Assembly (NCBI RefSeq): GCF_000328625.1
Contig: NC_019978.1
Span: 186,001-250,000, forward strand
DNA from: Halobacteroides halobius DSM 5150
GTDB lineage: Bacteria; Bacillota; Halanaerobiia; Halobacteroidales; Halobacteroidaceae
DNA length: 64,000 nucleotides
Direction: 5' to 3'
The notes under the pieces are model-generated. The model ran no database searches, was not told the DNA's origin, and worked only from the letters and a program-made list of their open reading frames with translations. Shown piece after piece: positions 22,017-31,247 of the stretch (its first letter is position 1; each line of letters starts with the position of its first letter). The position numbers were made by a program, and so were the translations under genes.

Positions 22017-22655
22017 ATGCGTTTAGTATTACTTGGTCCTCCAGGGGCAGGGAAAGGAACTCAAGCTGCTCGTATAGAAGCAGCTTATAACCTTCCTCAT
22101 ATTGCTACAGGCGATATATTTCGTCGAGCAATCAATAATAAGACTGCTTTAGGAGTAAAAGCTAAAGAATATATTGACCAGGGTAAATTAGTACCTGATG
22201 AAATTGTAGTCGGAATTGTAGAAGAAAGATTGAATAATGGTGATTGTCAGGATGGATTTATCTTGGACGGTTTTCCTAGAACAATAGAGCAAGCAGAAGC
22301 TTTATCTGCTTTAGATTTTGATTTAGATGTAGTCTTAAATATTCAAGTTAGTGAAGAGGAAGTCATTAATCGTCTGTCTGGACGAAGAGTTTGCCAAGAG
22401 TGTGGAGCAACTTTTCATCTAGAATACAATCCACCTTCTGAAGCAAGGATTTGTGATGAATGTGGTGGTGATTTGTATCAGCGAGATGATGATACTCCAG
22501 CAACTATCAAAGAAAGGCTTGATGTTTATAATAATCAGACTGCTCCTTTAATTAAGTATTATCAAGAACGAGATTTGTTGACTTCTATTAATGGAGAACA
22601 GTCACTTGATAATGTTTTTGCTGATATTTCTGAAGTTTTAGAGGAGTTAAGTTAA
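22017..22655 (+). CDS. adk: Adenylate kinase, zinc-containing LID
   Basis: Converts ATP and AMP to two ADP, 212 residues from ATG 22017. P-loop GPPGAGKGT is at residues 7-15. The LID domain carries C126, C129, C146 and C149 (CX2C-X16-CX2C), so it is the long, zinc-stabilised form of Gram-positive bacteria. DGFPRTIEQAEAL is the AMP-binding segment. An in-frame GTG at 22008 is part of the AAGGAGTG ribosome site. map starts on the base after the stop. Confidence 0.97.
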   Translation: MRLVLLGPPGAGKGTQAARIEAAYNLPHIATGDIFRRAINNKTALGVKAKEYIDQGKLVPDEIVVGIVEERLNNGDCQDGFILDGFPRTIEQAEALSALDFDLDVVLNIQVSEEEVINRLSGRRVCQECGATFHLEYNPPSEARICDECGGDLYQRDDDTPATIKERLDVYNNQTAPLIKYYQERDLLTSINGEQSLDNVFADISEVLEELS

Positions 22656-23402
22656 ATGATTATTAGAAAATCAAAGCGAGAACTTGAAATTATGCAAAGA
22701 GCTGGTCAATTGGTAGCTAAAACTCATAATATGCTAGCTGAAAAAATTAAACCTGGAATTACAACGCAGGAGATTGATCAGTTAGCTGAAGAGTTTATTT
22801 TGGATCACGGAGCTAAACCTGCTTTTAAAGGATATAGGGGATTTCCTGGCACTGTTTGTGTAGCAATTAATGAACAAGTTGTGCATGGCATTCCTAATTC
22901 ACGCACTTTAGAGTCAGGAGATATTATTGGATTAGATATAGGAACTATTGTTGATGGTTATTATGGGGATGCTGCTAGAACATTGCCCGTTGGTGATATA
23001 TCTACTACTGCTCAAAATTTATTAGAAGTTACCGAAAAATCATTATTTAAAGGAATTGAGCAGGTTAAGGTAGGAAATAGAATTTCAGATATCTCACATG
23101 CTGTTCAGCAATGTGTAGAGCAAAATGGTTATTCGGTAGTGCGAAGGTTTGTAGGGCATGGTGTAGGTAGGAAAATGCATGAAGACCCACAGATACCTAA
23201 TTTTGGTTCTCCAGGTAGAGGGCCAAGGTTAAAAGAAGGCATGGTTTTAGCCATTGAACCTATGGTAAATGTTGGTACCCACAAGGTTAAAACTTTAGAT
23301 GATGATTGGACTGTGGTAACTAGAGATAGTAAGCTATCAGCTCATTTTGAGCATACTGTTGCTGTTACAGAGTCAGGTCCTCAAATTTTAACTCAAATTT
23401 AA
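22656..23402 (+). CDS. map: Methionine aminopeptidase, type I
   Basis: Removes the initiator methionine from nascent proteins, 248 residues. All five metal ligands of the pita-bread fold are visible: two Asp in [18 protein letters not shown], His in [15 protein letters not shown], Glu in AIEPMVNVG and Glu in HFEHTVAV. The ATG directly follows the adk stop, with GAGGAGTTAAG at the end of adk as ribosome site. It has no N-terminal SH3 or SecA-tail extension. It ends the spc transcription unit; a promoter follows. Confidence 0.97.
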   Translation: MIIRKSKRELEIMQRAGQLVAKTHNMLAEKIKPGITTQEIDQLAEEFILDHGAKPAFKGYRGFPGTVCVAINEQVVHGIPNSRTLESGDIIGLDIGTIVDGYYGDAARTLPVGDISTTAQNLLEVTEKSLFKGIEQVKVGNRISDISHAVQQCVEQNGYSVVRRFVGHGVGRKMHEDPQIPNFGSPGRGPRLKEGMVLAIEPMVNVGTHKVKTLDDDWTVVTRDSKLSAHFEHTVAVTESGPQILTQI

Positions 23403-23427
23403 TTTTACATTGCATAATTAGTTAAAA

Positions 23428-23457
23428 TTGCATAAAATGTTTGTTGTGTGATATAAT
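23428..23457 (+). promoter_or_regulatory. Promoter of the infA-rpmJ-rpsM-rpsK-rpsD-rpoA-rplQ unit
   Basis: TTGCAT (23428-23433), 18-bp spacer, TATAAT (23452-23457) with an extended -10 TGA immediately before it (23449-23451). It lies in the 124-bp gap after map. Confidence 0.75.
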
Positions 23458-23526
23458 TTTATATTGAGGTAGTATAAATTATGATAAAATTAATTCAAGC
23501 TTCATAGAGGAGGTTTAAAAGAGTTA

Positions 23527-23754
23527 ATGTCTAAAAAAGAGGAGCCTATTGAGGTTGAAGGAACTGTAACTGAAACTTTACCTAATGCTAAGTTTAAAGT
23601 GGAATTAGATAAAAATGGGCATGAAGTATTAGCTCATGTTTCAGGTAAAATGAGAATGAACTTTATTAAGATTTTGCCTGGTGATAAAGTGACTGTTGAA
23701 TTATCTCCTTATGATTTAGAACGTGGTCGAATCACTTATCGTCATGAGTCCTAA
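23527..23754 (+). CDS. infA: Translation initiation factor IF-1
   Basis: OB-fold factor that occupies the ribosomal A site during initiation, 75 residues. Sequence blocks [35 protein letters not shown] and [16 protein letters not shown] are typical. The only candidate start is ATG 23527; the ribosome site AGAGGAGG (23506-23513) is 13 nt away, unusually far. It heads the alpha-operon genes. Confidence 0.96.
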   Translation: MSKKEEPIEVEGTVTETLPNAKFKVELDKNGHEVLAHVSGKMRMNFIKILPGDKVTVELSPYDLERGRITYRHES

Positions 23755-23778
23755 AATTTTTAAAGGGGGAGGGGTAGT

Positions 23779-23892
23779 ATGAAAGTTCGCCCATCAGTAA
23801 AACCTATTTGTGATAAGTGTAAAGTAGTTAGACGAAAAGGAAGAGTTTATGTAATTTGTGAGAATCCTAAGCATAAGCAACGACAAGGTTAG
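23779..23892 (+). CDS. rpmJ: 50S ribosomal protein L36, zinc type
   Basis: Smallest ribosomal protein, 37 residues, too short for standard length cut-offs. Reading from ATG 23779 gives [20 protein letters not shown] and a tail NPKHKQRQG. The zinc ligands C11, C14, C27 and H32 are all present. GGGGGAGGGG precedes it. Its place between infA and rpsM is canonical. Confidence 0.97.
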   Translation: MKVRPSVKPICDKCKVVRRKGRVYVICENPKHKQRQG

Positions 23893-23948
23893 AGATGAAT
23901 TAACAATTAAATGTTTTAATTATAAATTATTATAGGAGGTGTAAAGAT

Positions 23949-24305
23949 ATGGCACGGATTGAAGGTGTAGATTTACCAAAAGATAAGCAAATAAAAATTG
24001 GATTGACTTATATTTATGGAATTGGACGTTCTTCTGCTCAGGATATTTTAGAGCAGACAAAAATTGATCCAAATACTAGAGTGCATGAGTTAACTGAGGA
24101 TCAAGTTGCTAAATTACGTAATGTAATTGACGAAGAATATGTAGTCGAAGGTGAGTTGCGTCGTCAAAAGAGAAGTGATATTAAGCGACTAAAAGATATT
24201 GGTTCTTACCGAGGGGTTAGACATAGAAAAGGGTTACCAGTTCGTGGACAAAGAACTCGAACTAATGCTCGAACTAGAAAAGGCCCTAAAAAGAGTGTTC
24301 AATAA
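23949..24305 (+). CDS. rpsM: 30S ribosomal protein S13
   Basis: Head protein bridging to the large subunit, 118 residues. [19 protein letters not shown] opens the protein, followed by [15 protein letters not shown] and, near the C-terminus, [19 protein letters not shown] with [14 protein letters not shown] 23949 is 8 nt after AGGAGGTG. Length and motifs are standard. Confidence 0.97.
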   Translation: MARIEGVDLPKDKQIKIGLTYIYGIGRSSAQDILEQTKIDPNTRVHELTEDQVAKLRNVIDEEYVVEGELRRQKRSDIKRLKDIGSYRGVRHRKGLPVRGQRTRTNARTRKGPKKSVQ

Positions 24306-24330
24306 ATAAACTAGCAAAGGAGGGATACTA

Positions 24331-24702
24331 ATGGCTCGGAAAAAGAGAAAAAAGCGAGTAGAAAAAGGTCAAGCACATATTCGGTCTACTTTTAATAATA
24401 CAATTGTTACTTTAACTGATAAAAATGGAAATACAATTGCTTGGTCAAGTGCAGGTAATCTAGGTTTTGAAGGATCTAGAAAAGGAACTCCTTATGCTGC
24501 ACAGCAAGCAGCTGATGAGGCAGCTAAAGATGCATCAGAATATGGTCTAAAAGAAGTAGAAGTATTTGTTAAAGGGCCTGGTTCTGGTAGAGAATCTGCT
24601 ATTAGAGCTTTACAAGCTGCAGGAATTGAAGTTACTGCTATTCAAGACGTAACTCCTATTCCACATAATGGTTGTCGGCCACCAAAACGTCGAAGAGTAT
24701 AA
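24331..24702 (+). CDS. rpsK: 30S ribosomal protein S11
   Basis: Platform protein contacting mRNA at the E site, 123 residues. Shows [37 protein letters not shown] and the terminal [21 protein letters not shown] 24331 follows AAGGAGGG. Between rpsM and rpsD as usual. Confidence 0.97.
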   Translation: MARKKRKKRVEKGQAHIRSTFNNTIVTLTDKNGNTIAWSSAGNLGFEGSRKGTPYAAQQAADEAAKDASEYGLKEVEVFVKGPGSGRESAIRALQAAGIEVTAIQDVTPIPHNGCRPPKRRRV

Positions 24703-24741
24703 TAATCTAAAGAGATATTACATTTTGGAGGTGTAAGAAAT

Positions 24742-25371
24742 ATGGCAAGATATACAGGACCGGTTTGTAAACTTTGTCGACGTGAAGGCGAGAAATTATT
24801 CTTAAAAGGTGAGAGATGTCATTCTGATAAGTGTGCTATTGAACGTCGACCTTACGCACCGGGTGAACATGGTCAGGGACGTAGAGGAAAATTATCTGAG
24901 TATGGTGTACAGTTAAGAGAGAAACAAAAGGTTAGAAGAGCATATGGGGTATTAGAAAATCAATTCAGACGTTATTTTGAAGAGGCGGAACATGAGCCAG
25001 GAATTACTGGTGAGAATTTCTTACAATTGTTAGAAAGAAGATTAGATAATGTTGTTTATAGATTAGGGTTTGCTACATCTAGAAATGAAGCTCGACAATT
25101 TGTAAGACATGGCCATATCTTAGTAAATGGTAGCAGATTAGATATTCCATCTTATCGAGTTAAGACAGATGATAAGATTGAGGTTGCAGAAGATAGTAAA
25201 AGTATGAAGCGGATGAAAGAAATTGCAGAGTATAACGAAGAGAAAGAGTTACCTTCATGGTTACAGGTTGATTTTAATAAGTTAGAAGGAACAGTGTTAA
25301 CTGAGCCTGTAAGAGATGAAATTGATTTACCAATTCAAGAACAGTTAATTGTAGAGTTTTACTCTAGATAA
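24742..25371 (+). CDS. rpsD: 30S ribosomal protein S4, zinc-binding type
   Basis: Primary 16S rRNA binder, 209 residues. The N-terminus has Cys at 9, 12, 26 and 31, the zinc-binding set known from thermophile S4, which many Bacillus-type S4 proteins lack. The S4 domain is seen in [20 protein letters not shown] and [23 protein letters not shown] 24742 follows GGAGGTG. It is inside the alpha cluster, unlike B. subtilis, where rpsD is elsewhere. Confidence 0.97.
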   Translation: MARYTGPVCKLCRREGEKLFLKGERCHSDKCAIERRPYAPGEHGQGRRGKLSEYGVQLREKQKVRRAYGVLENQFRRYFEEAEHEPGITGENFLQLLERRLDNVVYRLGFATSRNEARQFVRHGHILVNGSRLDIPSYRVKTDDKIEVAEDSKSMKRMKEIAEYNEEKELPSWLQVDFNKLEGTVLTEPVRDEIDLPIQEQLIVEFYSR

Positions 25372-25446
25372 AATTAATTATTGGTTTGGTAAGACTATCT
25401 TATTACCCTCAGCAGTCTGATTAATAGAAAAGGGGGAGAAATGTTA

Positions 25447-26388
25447 ATGATTGAGATTGAGAAGCCAAATATAGAACGTGTTGAAGCAGATGAGACTTAT
25501 GGAAAATTTGTTATTACTCCCTTAGAGAGAGGTTATGGAGTCACTCTTGGTAATTCATTACGTAGAATTATGTTATCTTCTATTCCTGGTGCAGCTATAA
25601 CTTCAATTAAGATTGATGGTGTACATCATGAGTTTTCTACTGTACCTGGAGTAGTAGAAGATGTAGCTGATATTATTTTGAACTTAAAAGAATTGGTTAT
25701 TAAAATGGATGATGAGGAACCTCAAACAATTCGAGTTACAAAAGATAAAGCAGGAAAAGTTACCGGGGGCGACTTTCAAGTTAGTGGTAATGTTGAGATT
25801 CTTAATCCAGAGTTAGAGATTGCTACATTATCTGATGAAGCTGAGTTTAATTTAGAAGCAACAGTTGAACAAGTTCGAGGTTATGTTGTAGCTGAAGAAA
25901 ACAAGTCAGAAGAAAATGTAATAGGAGAAATTGCTGTTGATTCTTCTTTTTCTCCAATTAATAGAGTTAATTTTGATGTAAGTGATACACGGGTAGGAGA
26001 TAGAAGTAATTTAGATGAACTAACTTTGGAGTTATATACTGATGGTAGTATTAATCCAGAAGACGCTATTAGTCTAGCAGCTAAAGTATTGGATGAACAC
26101 TTAGACCTATTAATTAATCTTAATGAAGAGATTAATGAAGTTGATATTATGGTCGAAAAAGAAGAAGAAGAAAAGAATGAAATTTTAGAAACTACTATTG
26201 AAGAGTTAGATTTATCTGTTAGATCTTCTAATTGCTTGAAGCGAGCTGGAGTAGATACTGTTGAGGAATTAACAACTACTACTGAAAATGAATTAATGCA
26301 GATTAGAAATTTAGGTAAGAAATCATTACAGGAAATTAAAGCTAAATTAGCTGAACTTGATTTAACTTTAAAGCAACCTGAACTATAA
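25447..26388 (+). CDS. rpoA: DNA-directed RNA polymerase subunit alpha
   Basis: Assembly and regulator-contact subunit of RNA polymerase, 313 residues. Start ATG 25447 gives MIEIEKPNIERVE; AGGGGGAG (25431-25438) is 8 nt upstream, while the ATG at 25441 would be only 2 nt away. The N-terminal domain has ERGYGVTLGNSLRRIMLSS and the C-terminal domain TIEELDLSVRSSNCLKRAG with IRNLGKKSLQEIKAKL, the DNA- and sigma-contacting HhH region. rplQ follows after 32 bp. Confidence 0.98.
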   Translation: MIEIEKPNIERVEADETYGKFVITPLERGYGVTLGNSLRRIMLSSIPGAAITSIKIDGVHHEFSTVPGVVEDVADIILNLKELVIKMDDEEPQTIRVTKDKAGKVTGGDFQVSGNVEILNPELEIATLSDEAEFNLEATVEQVRGYVVAEENKSEENVIGEIAVDSSFSPINRVNFDVSDTRVGDRSNLDELTLELYTDGSINPEDAISLAAKVLDEHLDLLINLNEEINEVDIMVEKEEEEKNEILETTIEELDLSVRSSNCLKRAGVDTVEELTTTTENELMQIRNLGKKSLQEIKAKLAELDLTLKQPEL

Positions 26389-26420
26389 TAGAATATTGTA
26401 GGATATAGGAGGTGGGATAT

Positions 26421-26762
26421 ATGGCACAACGTAAGCTAGGACGTGAGGGTGCGACACGAAAAGCACTATTTGTAAACTTAGCTAATTCTTTATTTAAGAA
26501 TGGGCGTGTTGAAACAACTGAGCCTAAAGCTAAGGAAGTAGCTAGAATTGCTGAAAAGTTAATCACTAAAGCAAAAAAGGGTACTCAACATGCTAGAAGG
26601 CAAGTTATGAGTAAGTTGCAAGATCAAGAAAGTGTAGAAATTTTATTTGATGATCTTGCTTCCCAATTTGATACTAGAACTGGTGGATATACACGAGTTA
26701 TTAAGTTAGGGCCAAGGAGAGGAGACGGATCTCCAATGGCTATTTTAGAATTAGTAGAGTAA
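26421..26762 (+). CDS. rplQ: 50S ribosomal protein L17
   Basis: Large-subunit protein near the tunnel exit, 113 residues from ATG 26421 (MAQRKLGREGATRKALFVNL). The in-frame GTG at 26412 is part of the AGGAGGTGG ribosome site. VEILFDDLASQFDTRTGGYT and RVIKLGPRRGDGSPMAILEL close the protein. Last gene of the alpha cluster; a structured terminator follows. Confidence 0.97.
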   Translation: MAQRKLGREGATRKALFVNLANSLFKNGRVETTEPKAKEVARIAEKLITKAKKGTQHARRQVMSKLQDQESVEILFDDLASQFDTRTGGYTRVIKLGPRRGDGSPMAILELVE

Positions 26763-26809
26763 GACTAGGTTAATCTTTATCTTGTAAAATATAGAACTTA
26801 ATAATTTCT

Positions 26810-26874
26810 AAACAGCCATGACCAGTTATTTGGTACTGGACAATAATTAGTCCGGTATAAATGGCTGTTTTTTT
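26810..26874 (+). terminator. Structured terminator between rplQ and ecfA1
   Basis: AAACAGCCAT (26810-26819) pairs with ATGGCTGTTT (26861-26870), followed by four more T's. The 41-nt interior can form either CCAGT/ACTGG (26822-26826 with 26835-26839) or TACTGGAC/GTCCGGTA (26834-26841 with 26850-26857, one G-T pair); the two are mutually exclusive. It ends 16 bp before ecfA1. Confidence 0.75.
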
Positions 26875-26890
26875 ATATCAGGATGGTGAG

Positions 26891-27721
26891 ATGATGCCAT
26901 TAATTGAAGTTGATGATTTGTATTATAAATATGGACAAGAAGATGATTGGGTTTTAGCAGGAGTTGATTTAGAGGTCGAAACGGGTGAATTTGTAGCTAT
27001 TGTTGGACATAATGGGTCAGGAAAATCAACTTTTGCAAAGATGTTAAATGGGTTATTAGTTCCTAAACAAGGAGTAGTAAAAGTAGCTGGTCTGGAAACT
27101 AAAGATAAAGAAGAAATCTGGGGTATTAGACAACGGGTAGGGATGGTATTTCAAAATCCTGATAATCAATTAGTTGCTAATATTGTAGAAGAAGATGTAG
27201 CATTTGGACCTGAGAATTTAGGTTTAGAGTCTCAGGTAATTAAGACAAGGGTTAAAGAAGCCTTAACAGCAGTAGGAATGGAAGAGTTTAGACGTCATGC
27301 TCCTCATAATTTATCAGGGGGTCAAAAACAAAGAGTAGCTATTGCTGGCATTTTAGCAATGCAACCTCAGTGCTTAGTATTAGATGAGCCTACAGCAATG
27401 TTAGATCCAGTTGGGCGCAAGAATGTAATGTCTACTTTACATGATTTAAACCAGAATTTAGATATGACATTGATTCATATTACTCATTTTATGAGTGAGG
27501 CAATTCAAGCAGATCGGATTATTGTAATGGATCAGGGGAAAGTAGCTTTACAAGGAAGGCCTGCTGAAATTTTTGGTCAATTAGATAAAATTAAAGAGTA
27601 TAATTTAGATCTGCCCCAAGTAACAGAATTAGCTGTAAGGTTAAAACAAGCTGGGGTAGATATTTCATCTGATATTTATGAGGTTGATAGGTTGGTGAAT
27701 GAATTATGTTTATTGAAGTAG
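26891..27721 (+). CDS. ecfA1: ECF transporter ATPase A1
   Basis: ATP-binding subunit of the energy-coupling-factor module that drives uptake of vitamins and metals, 276 residues from ATG 26891 (a second ATG follows directly). Walker A is GHNGSGKST (residues 39-47), the ABC signature [13 protein letters not shown] and Walker [12 protein letters not shown]. Upstream in-frame codons from 26861 lie inside the terminator and are excluded. It overlaps ecfA2 by 16 bp. ecfA1-ecfA2-ecfT after rplQ is the group II ECF arrangement shared by several S components; the BioY gene at 53875-54417 is a likely client. Confidence 0.93.
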   Translation: MMPLIEVDDLYYKYGQEDDWVLAGVDLEVETGEFVAIVGHNGSGKSTFAKMLNGLLVPKQGVVKVAGLETKDKEEIWGIRQRVGMVFQNPDNQLVANIVEEDVAFGPENLGLESQVIKTRVKEALTAVGMEEFRRHAPHNLSGGQKQRVAIAGILAMQPQCLVLDEPTAMLDPVGRKNVMSTLHDLNQNLDMTLIHITHFMSEAIQADRIIVMDQGKVALQGRPAEIFGQLDKIKEYNLDLPQVTELAVRLKQAGVDISSDIYEVDRLVNELCLLK

Positions 27722-28554
27722 ATGATTTAAGTCATAATTATAATCCAGATTCTAAGCCTAAAGAATATACTTTAAAGGATATAAATTTTACTGTAGCTAA
27801 AGGAGAATTTGTTGGTTTAGTGGGACATACTGGGTCTGGCAAGTCAACTTTAGTACAGACTTTAAATGGTTTAGTAGAACCTACCGAGGGCCAAATTATA
27901 ATTGATGGTCAAGATATAGTTGCTAGTGATGACTTAAATGAAGTTAGAAGAAAGGTTGGGTTAGTATTTCAATATCCTGAACATCAGTTATTTGAGGAAA
28001 CAGTTTTTTCTGATATAGCATTTGGCCCTAAAAACTTAGGAATAGAAGAAGAGGAAATAAAAAAGAGAGTTAAGAAAGCTTTAGAGTTAGTTAGTTTAGA
28101 TTATGAGTCCTTTAAGGATAAATCTCCTTTTAGACTCTCAGGTGGACAACAAAGAAGAGTAGCTATTGCTGGTGTTTTAGCAATGGAGCCTGAGGTGTTA
28201 ATTTTAGATGAGCCAACTGCTGGCTTAGACCCTAAAGCTAGAAGGGATTTATTAAAGGAGATTATGAAGTTACAACAAGAATTTTCTTTAACTATTATTT
28301 TGATTTCTCATCGAATGGAAGAGATAGCCCAGTTAGCAGATAAAGTTTTAGTTTTAAAAGATGGAGAGCTTGTGTTACAAGGAAAACCTGAGTATGTTTT
28401 TGAACAGGATCAATTTTTAAAGGATAGCAACTTAGGTGTTCCGCAAGTAACAGCTATTTTACAGCAACTTAAAGCTAAAGGGTTTACTATAAAGTCTGAT
28501 ATATTTACTGTTGAAGAGGCTAAGAGAGAAATATTAAAGGCATTGCGAGGGTAA
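27706..28554 (+). CDS. ecfA2: ECF transporter ATPase A2
   Basis: Second, non-identical ATPase of the ECF module, 282 residues. Walker [10 protein letters not shown], signature [14 protein letters not shown] and Walker [13 protein letters not shown] are intact, with Q-loop [13 protein letters not shown]. Starts inside the end of ecfA1 with GGTGA as ribosome site, indicating coupled translation. ecfT begins 3 bp after its stop. The two ATPases form the heterodimer gripped by EcfT. Confidence 0.93.
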   Translation: MFIEVDDLSHNYNPDSKPKEYTLKDINFTVAKGEFVGLVGHTGSGKSTLVQTLNGLVEPTEGQIIIDGQDIVASDDLNEVRRKVGLVFQYPEHQLFEETVFSDIAFGPKNLGIEEEEIKKRVKKALELVSLDYESFKDKSPFRLSGGQQRRVAIAGVLAMEPEVLILDEPTAGLDPKARRDLLKEIMKLQQEFSLTIILISHRMEEIAQLADKVLVLKDGELVLQGKPEYVFEQDQFLKDSNLGVPQVTAILQQLKAKGFTIKSDIFTVEEAKREILKALRG

Positions 28555-28557
28555 ACT

Positions 28558-29352
28558 ATGCTAGATGATATTATGATTGGTCAGTATATAGAGAAAGACT
28601 CAATGGTTCACAGACTTGACCCCAGGACTAAGATATTAGTAATTCTTTTCTTTGTTATATCTATCTTTTTTTTGGATACCTTTAAAGGGTATTTAGTATT
28701 GTCAATTTTTGTATTAGTAACAATACTTCTATCTAAATTACAAATTAAATATCTATTAAGAAGTATAAGGCCTTTATTATTTATTATTTTATTTACTTTT
28801 GGGATTCATTTATTTATGACTAGAGGGGGCCAAGTGTTATGGCAATGGAGGTTTTTACGAATTGAAGAACATGGATTACGTTTAGGTTCTTTTATGGCTT
28901 TAAGATTAGTTTTTTTAGTGTTATATACTTCATTGTTAACTTTAACTACTTCTCCTTTAGAATTAACTGATGGATTAGAGGAATTATTAAATCCTTTTAA
29001 AAGGTTTGGATTACCTGCTCATGAATTAGCGATGATGATGACAATTGCTTTAAGATTTATTCCTACTTTATTAGAAGAAGCTAAAAAGATTATGAAAGCT
29101 CAAAAAGCTAGAGGAGCAGACTTTGAAGGAGGTAACTTAATTCAAAGGGCTAAAAATTTAATTCCTTTGTTAGTACCTTTATTTGTAAGTGCATTTCGGA
29201 GAGCTGATGATTTAGCGTTAGCTATGGAGGCTAGATGTTATCGAGGTGGAGAAAATCGCAGTCGGATGAAGATTTTACAGTTAGAAATAAAAGATTATTT
29301 GACTTTAGGGGTTGGTTTTATTTATCTAACTGCAGTGGGGGTCTTTCTATAA
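28558..29352 (+). CDS. ecfT: ECF transporter transmembrane subunit T
   Basis: Membrane scaffold linking the two ATPases to the substrate-binding S component, 264 residues. Several hydrophobic segments (about residues 25-60, 70-85, 105-130 and the C-terminal end) surround the coupling helices, which carry the two Ala-Arg-Gly type motifs, here KAQKARGADFEGGN and AMEARCYRGGENRS. Compact spacing with ecfA2 and truA suggests one transcription unit. Confidence 0.92.
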   Translation: MLDDIMIGQYIEKDSMVHRLDPRTKILVILFFVISIFFLDTFKGYLVLSIFVLVTILLSKLQIKYLLRSIRPLLFIILFTFGIHLFMTRGGQVLWQWRFLRIEEHGLRLGSFMALRLVFLVLYTSLLTLTTSPLELTDGLEELLNPFKRFGLPAHELAMMMTIALRFIPTLLEEAKKIMKAQKARGADFEGGNLIQRAKNLIPLLVPLFVSAFRRADDLALAMEARCYRGGENRSRMKILQLEIKDYLTLGVGFIYLTAVGVFL

Positions 29353-29373
29353 CCATTTAATGGAGTGGATTAA

Positions 29374-30117
29374 ATGAGAAATTTAAAATGTGTTATAGCA
29401 TATGATGGAACTAATTATCATGGTTTTCAAAGACAACCTCATCAAACTCATGTAGCTACTGTACAAGGAAGATTAGAAAGTACTATAAAGCAAGTAATTA
29501 AACAAGAAGTAGATATTATAGGTGCTAGTAGAACTGATGCTGATGTTCATGCAGAAGGTCAGGTCTTTAATTGCTATTTAGATTGTTCTATTCCTACTGG
29601 AAAATTTTCTTTAGCATTAAATACTAGATTGCCCAATGATATTGTAATTTTAGATACGACTGAAGTTGATGCTAAATTTCATGCACGATATCATTCTCAG
29701 GGTAAGAAGTATTATTATCAAGTTTATTATGACCAATTTCCATCTCCTTTTTTGCGCAATTATGCTTATCATGTTTATCATCACCTTGATTTAGATGCTA
29801 TTAAAGATGCTTTACCATACCTAGAAGGTAAACATGATTTTAGTTCTTTTAGAGCAGCTGGTTGTAATGCTAGTAGTCCTATTCGAACTATTCACAATTT
29901 AAGTATGGAACAAAAGGATAACTTAATTACATTTAGCATTTATGGGGATGGCTTTTTATATAAGATGGTAAGAACTATTGTAGGAACTTTAATTTATGTG
30001 GGGTATGGTAAGTTGGCCCCTGCTCAATTGAAGGAGATTTTAGCTGCTAAAGATAGAAAAGCCGCTGGACCAACTGCTCCTGGATATGGATTATTTTTAG
30101 AAGAAATATACTATTAA
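29374..30117 (+). CDS. truA: tRNA pseudouridine(38-40) synthase
   Basis: Isomerises uridines 38-40 in the anticodon arm of tRNAs, 247 residues. The catalytic aspartate lies in GASRTDADVHAEGQV; IAYDGTNYHGFQRQP and the C-terminal DGFLYKMVRTIVGTLIYVG are family signatures. It follows ecfT after 21 bp, and the position ecfT-truA-rplM is conserved in Firmicutes. A new promoter before rplM ends this unit. Confidence 0.96.
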   Translation: MRNLKCVIAYDGTNYHGFQRQPHQTHVATVQGRLESTIKQVIKQEVDIIGASRTDADVHAEGQVFNCYLDCSIPTGKFSLALNTRLPNDIVILDTTEVDAKFHARYHSQGKKYYYQVYYDQFPSPFLRNYAYHVYHHLDLDAIKDALPYLEGKHDFSSFRAAGCNASSPIRTIHNLSMEQKDNLITFSIYGDGFLYKMVRTIVGTLIYVGYGKLAPAQLKEILAAKDRKAAGPTAPGYGLFLEEIYY

Positions 30118-30141
30118 GATAAAACTTATTTTGAATATGAC

Positions 30142-30170
30142 TTGACAGTAACCGTTTAGTATCATAAAAT
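30142..30170 (+). promoter_or_regulatory. Promoter of rplM-rpsI
   Basis: TTGACA (30142-30147), 17-bp spacer, TAAAAT (30165-30170). Transcription would start near 30177 and run through a structured leader of about 110 nt. Confidence 0.8.
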
Positions 30171-30176
30171 TAGTTT

Positions 30177-30270
30177 GTGAGTCTGTCAGCCACACCAGAG
30201 GATTTGTTGAATCTAGAATTTTCTGGTTTTAATTTAGCCCCGGATTATAGATTTAAAAATAGTTAAATAA
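30177..30270 (+). promoter_or_regulatory. Probable L13 autoregulatory leader
   Basis: Between the rplM promoter and start codon, ACCAGA (30194-30199) pairs with TCTGGT (30222-30227), and GATT (30201-30204) with AATC (30210-30213) inside it. A structured leader in front of rplM-rpsI is known in Firmicutes (the L13 leader family). Assignment rests on position and these helices only. Confidence 0.5.
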
Positions 30271-30290
30271 ATACTTAGGAGGGAAGAATG

Positions 30291-30719
30291 ATGAGTACTT
30301 ATATGCCTAGTCCTGAAGATATTGATAGGAAATGGTATGTAGTTGATCTTGCTGGTAAAACGTTAGGACGTGTTTCTACTGAGATTGCTACAATTTTAAG
30401 AGGAAAGCATAAGCCTATTTATACGCCTAATATGGATACTGGTGATTTTGTAGTAGTAATTAATGCTGATAAGGTACATTTGACTGGAAACAAATTGGAG
30501 CAGAAATTATACCGTAAGCACTCTGGTTACCCTGGTGGATTAAAGGAAACTGCTTATGATGAGTTATTAAATGATAAGCCAGAGGAAGCTATTAGAAAAG
30601 CTGTAAAAGGAATGTTACCTAGCAATAAGTTAGGACGTAAAATGCTTAAGAAATTAAAAGTTTATGCTGGAACTGAGCATCCACATCAAGCTCAACAACC
30701 TAAAGAACTAGAATTATAA
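30291..30719 (+). CDS. rplM: 50S ribosomal protein L13
   Basis: Early assembly protein of the large subunit, 142 residues. Tandem ATG codons (30288, 30291) follow AGGAGGG (30277-30283); 30291 has the better 7-nt spacing. Motifs: [40 protein letters not shown] and [19 protein letters not shown], ending in [14 protein letters not shown]. Paired with rpsI as in most bacteria. Confidence 0.96.
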   Translation: MSTYMPSPEDIDRKWYVVDLAGKTLGRVSTEIATILRGKHKPIYTPNMDTGDFVVVINADKVHLTGNKLEQKLYRKHSGYPGGLKETAYDELLNDKPEEAIRKAVKGMLPSNKLGRKMLKKLKVYAGTEHPHQAQQPKELEL

Positions 30720-30739
30720 TCGAGAGGAGGAAATTATAA

Positions 30740-31135
30740 ATGGCAGCTGAGGTTGAATATTTAGGAACTGGAAGTAGAAAGACATCAACTGCACGAGTTA
30801 GATTACTTCCTGGTGATGGTAAAATTACTGTAAACGGTAAGTCTTTAGACCAGTATTTTGGTAGAGATAGTTTAGAGCAAATTGTAAAACAACCACTAGA
30901 GATTACAAACACAATAGGTACTTTTGATGTTAAAATTAATGTTGATGGTGGGGGAGTTTCTGGACAAGCTGGAGCTATTAGACATGGTGTTTCTCGTGCA
31001 CTATTAAAGGTAGATAAAGGACATAGAGATGTTCTTAAAAAAGCTGGCTTCTTAACTCGAGATCCAAGAATGAAAGAGCGTAAGAAGTATGGTCGTAAAA
31101 AAGCTCGTAAGTCTCCACAATTCTCTAAAAGATAA
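30740..31135 (+). CDS. rpsI: 30S ribosomal protein S9
   Basis: Small-subunit protein whose C-terminal tail contacts P-site tRNA, 131 residues. [20 protein letters not shown] begins the conserved core, [20 protein letters not shown] lies in the middle, and the tail ends [20 protein letters not shown] precedes ATG 30740. A terminator follows 24 bp after the stop. Confidence 0.97.
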   Translation: MAAEVEYLGTGSRKTSTARVRLLPGDGKITVNGKSLDQYFGRDSLEQIVKQPLEITNTIGTFDVKINVDGGGVSGQAGAIRHGVSRALLKVDKGHRDVLKKAGFLTRDPRMKERKKYGRKKARKSPQFSKR

Positions 31136-31158
31136 TCAAATTATTTATTATTTATCTC

Positions 31159-31187
31159 AAGGAAGAGTATATGCTCTTCCTTTTTTT
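31159..31187 (+). terminator. Rho-independent terminator after rpsI
   Basis: AAGGAAGAG (31159-31167) pairs with CTCTTCCTT (31174-31182) around a 6-nt loop, followed by T's to 31187. It closes the ribosomal cluster. Confidence 0.9.
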
Positions 31188-31247
31188 AGTTTATTATACT
31201 ACTAATTTGGGAAGGCTATAATATGATTCTTTGTAGGGGGAGATCTT

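Noticed and set aside
755-26566. Many open frames of 60-180 codons antisense to or shifted within rpo and ribosomal protein genes
   Set aside because: They lack ribosome sites, recognisable motifs and independent promoters, and they lie over conserved genes. They are shadows.
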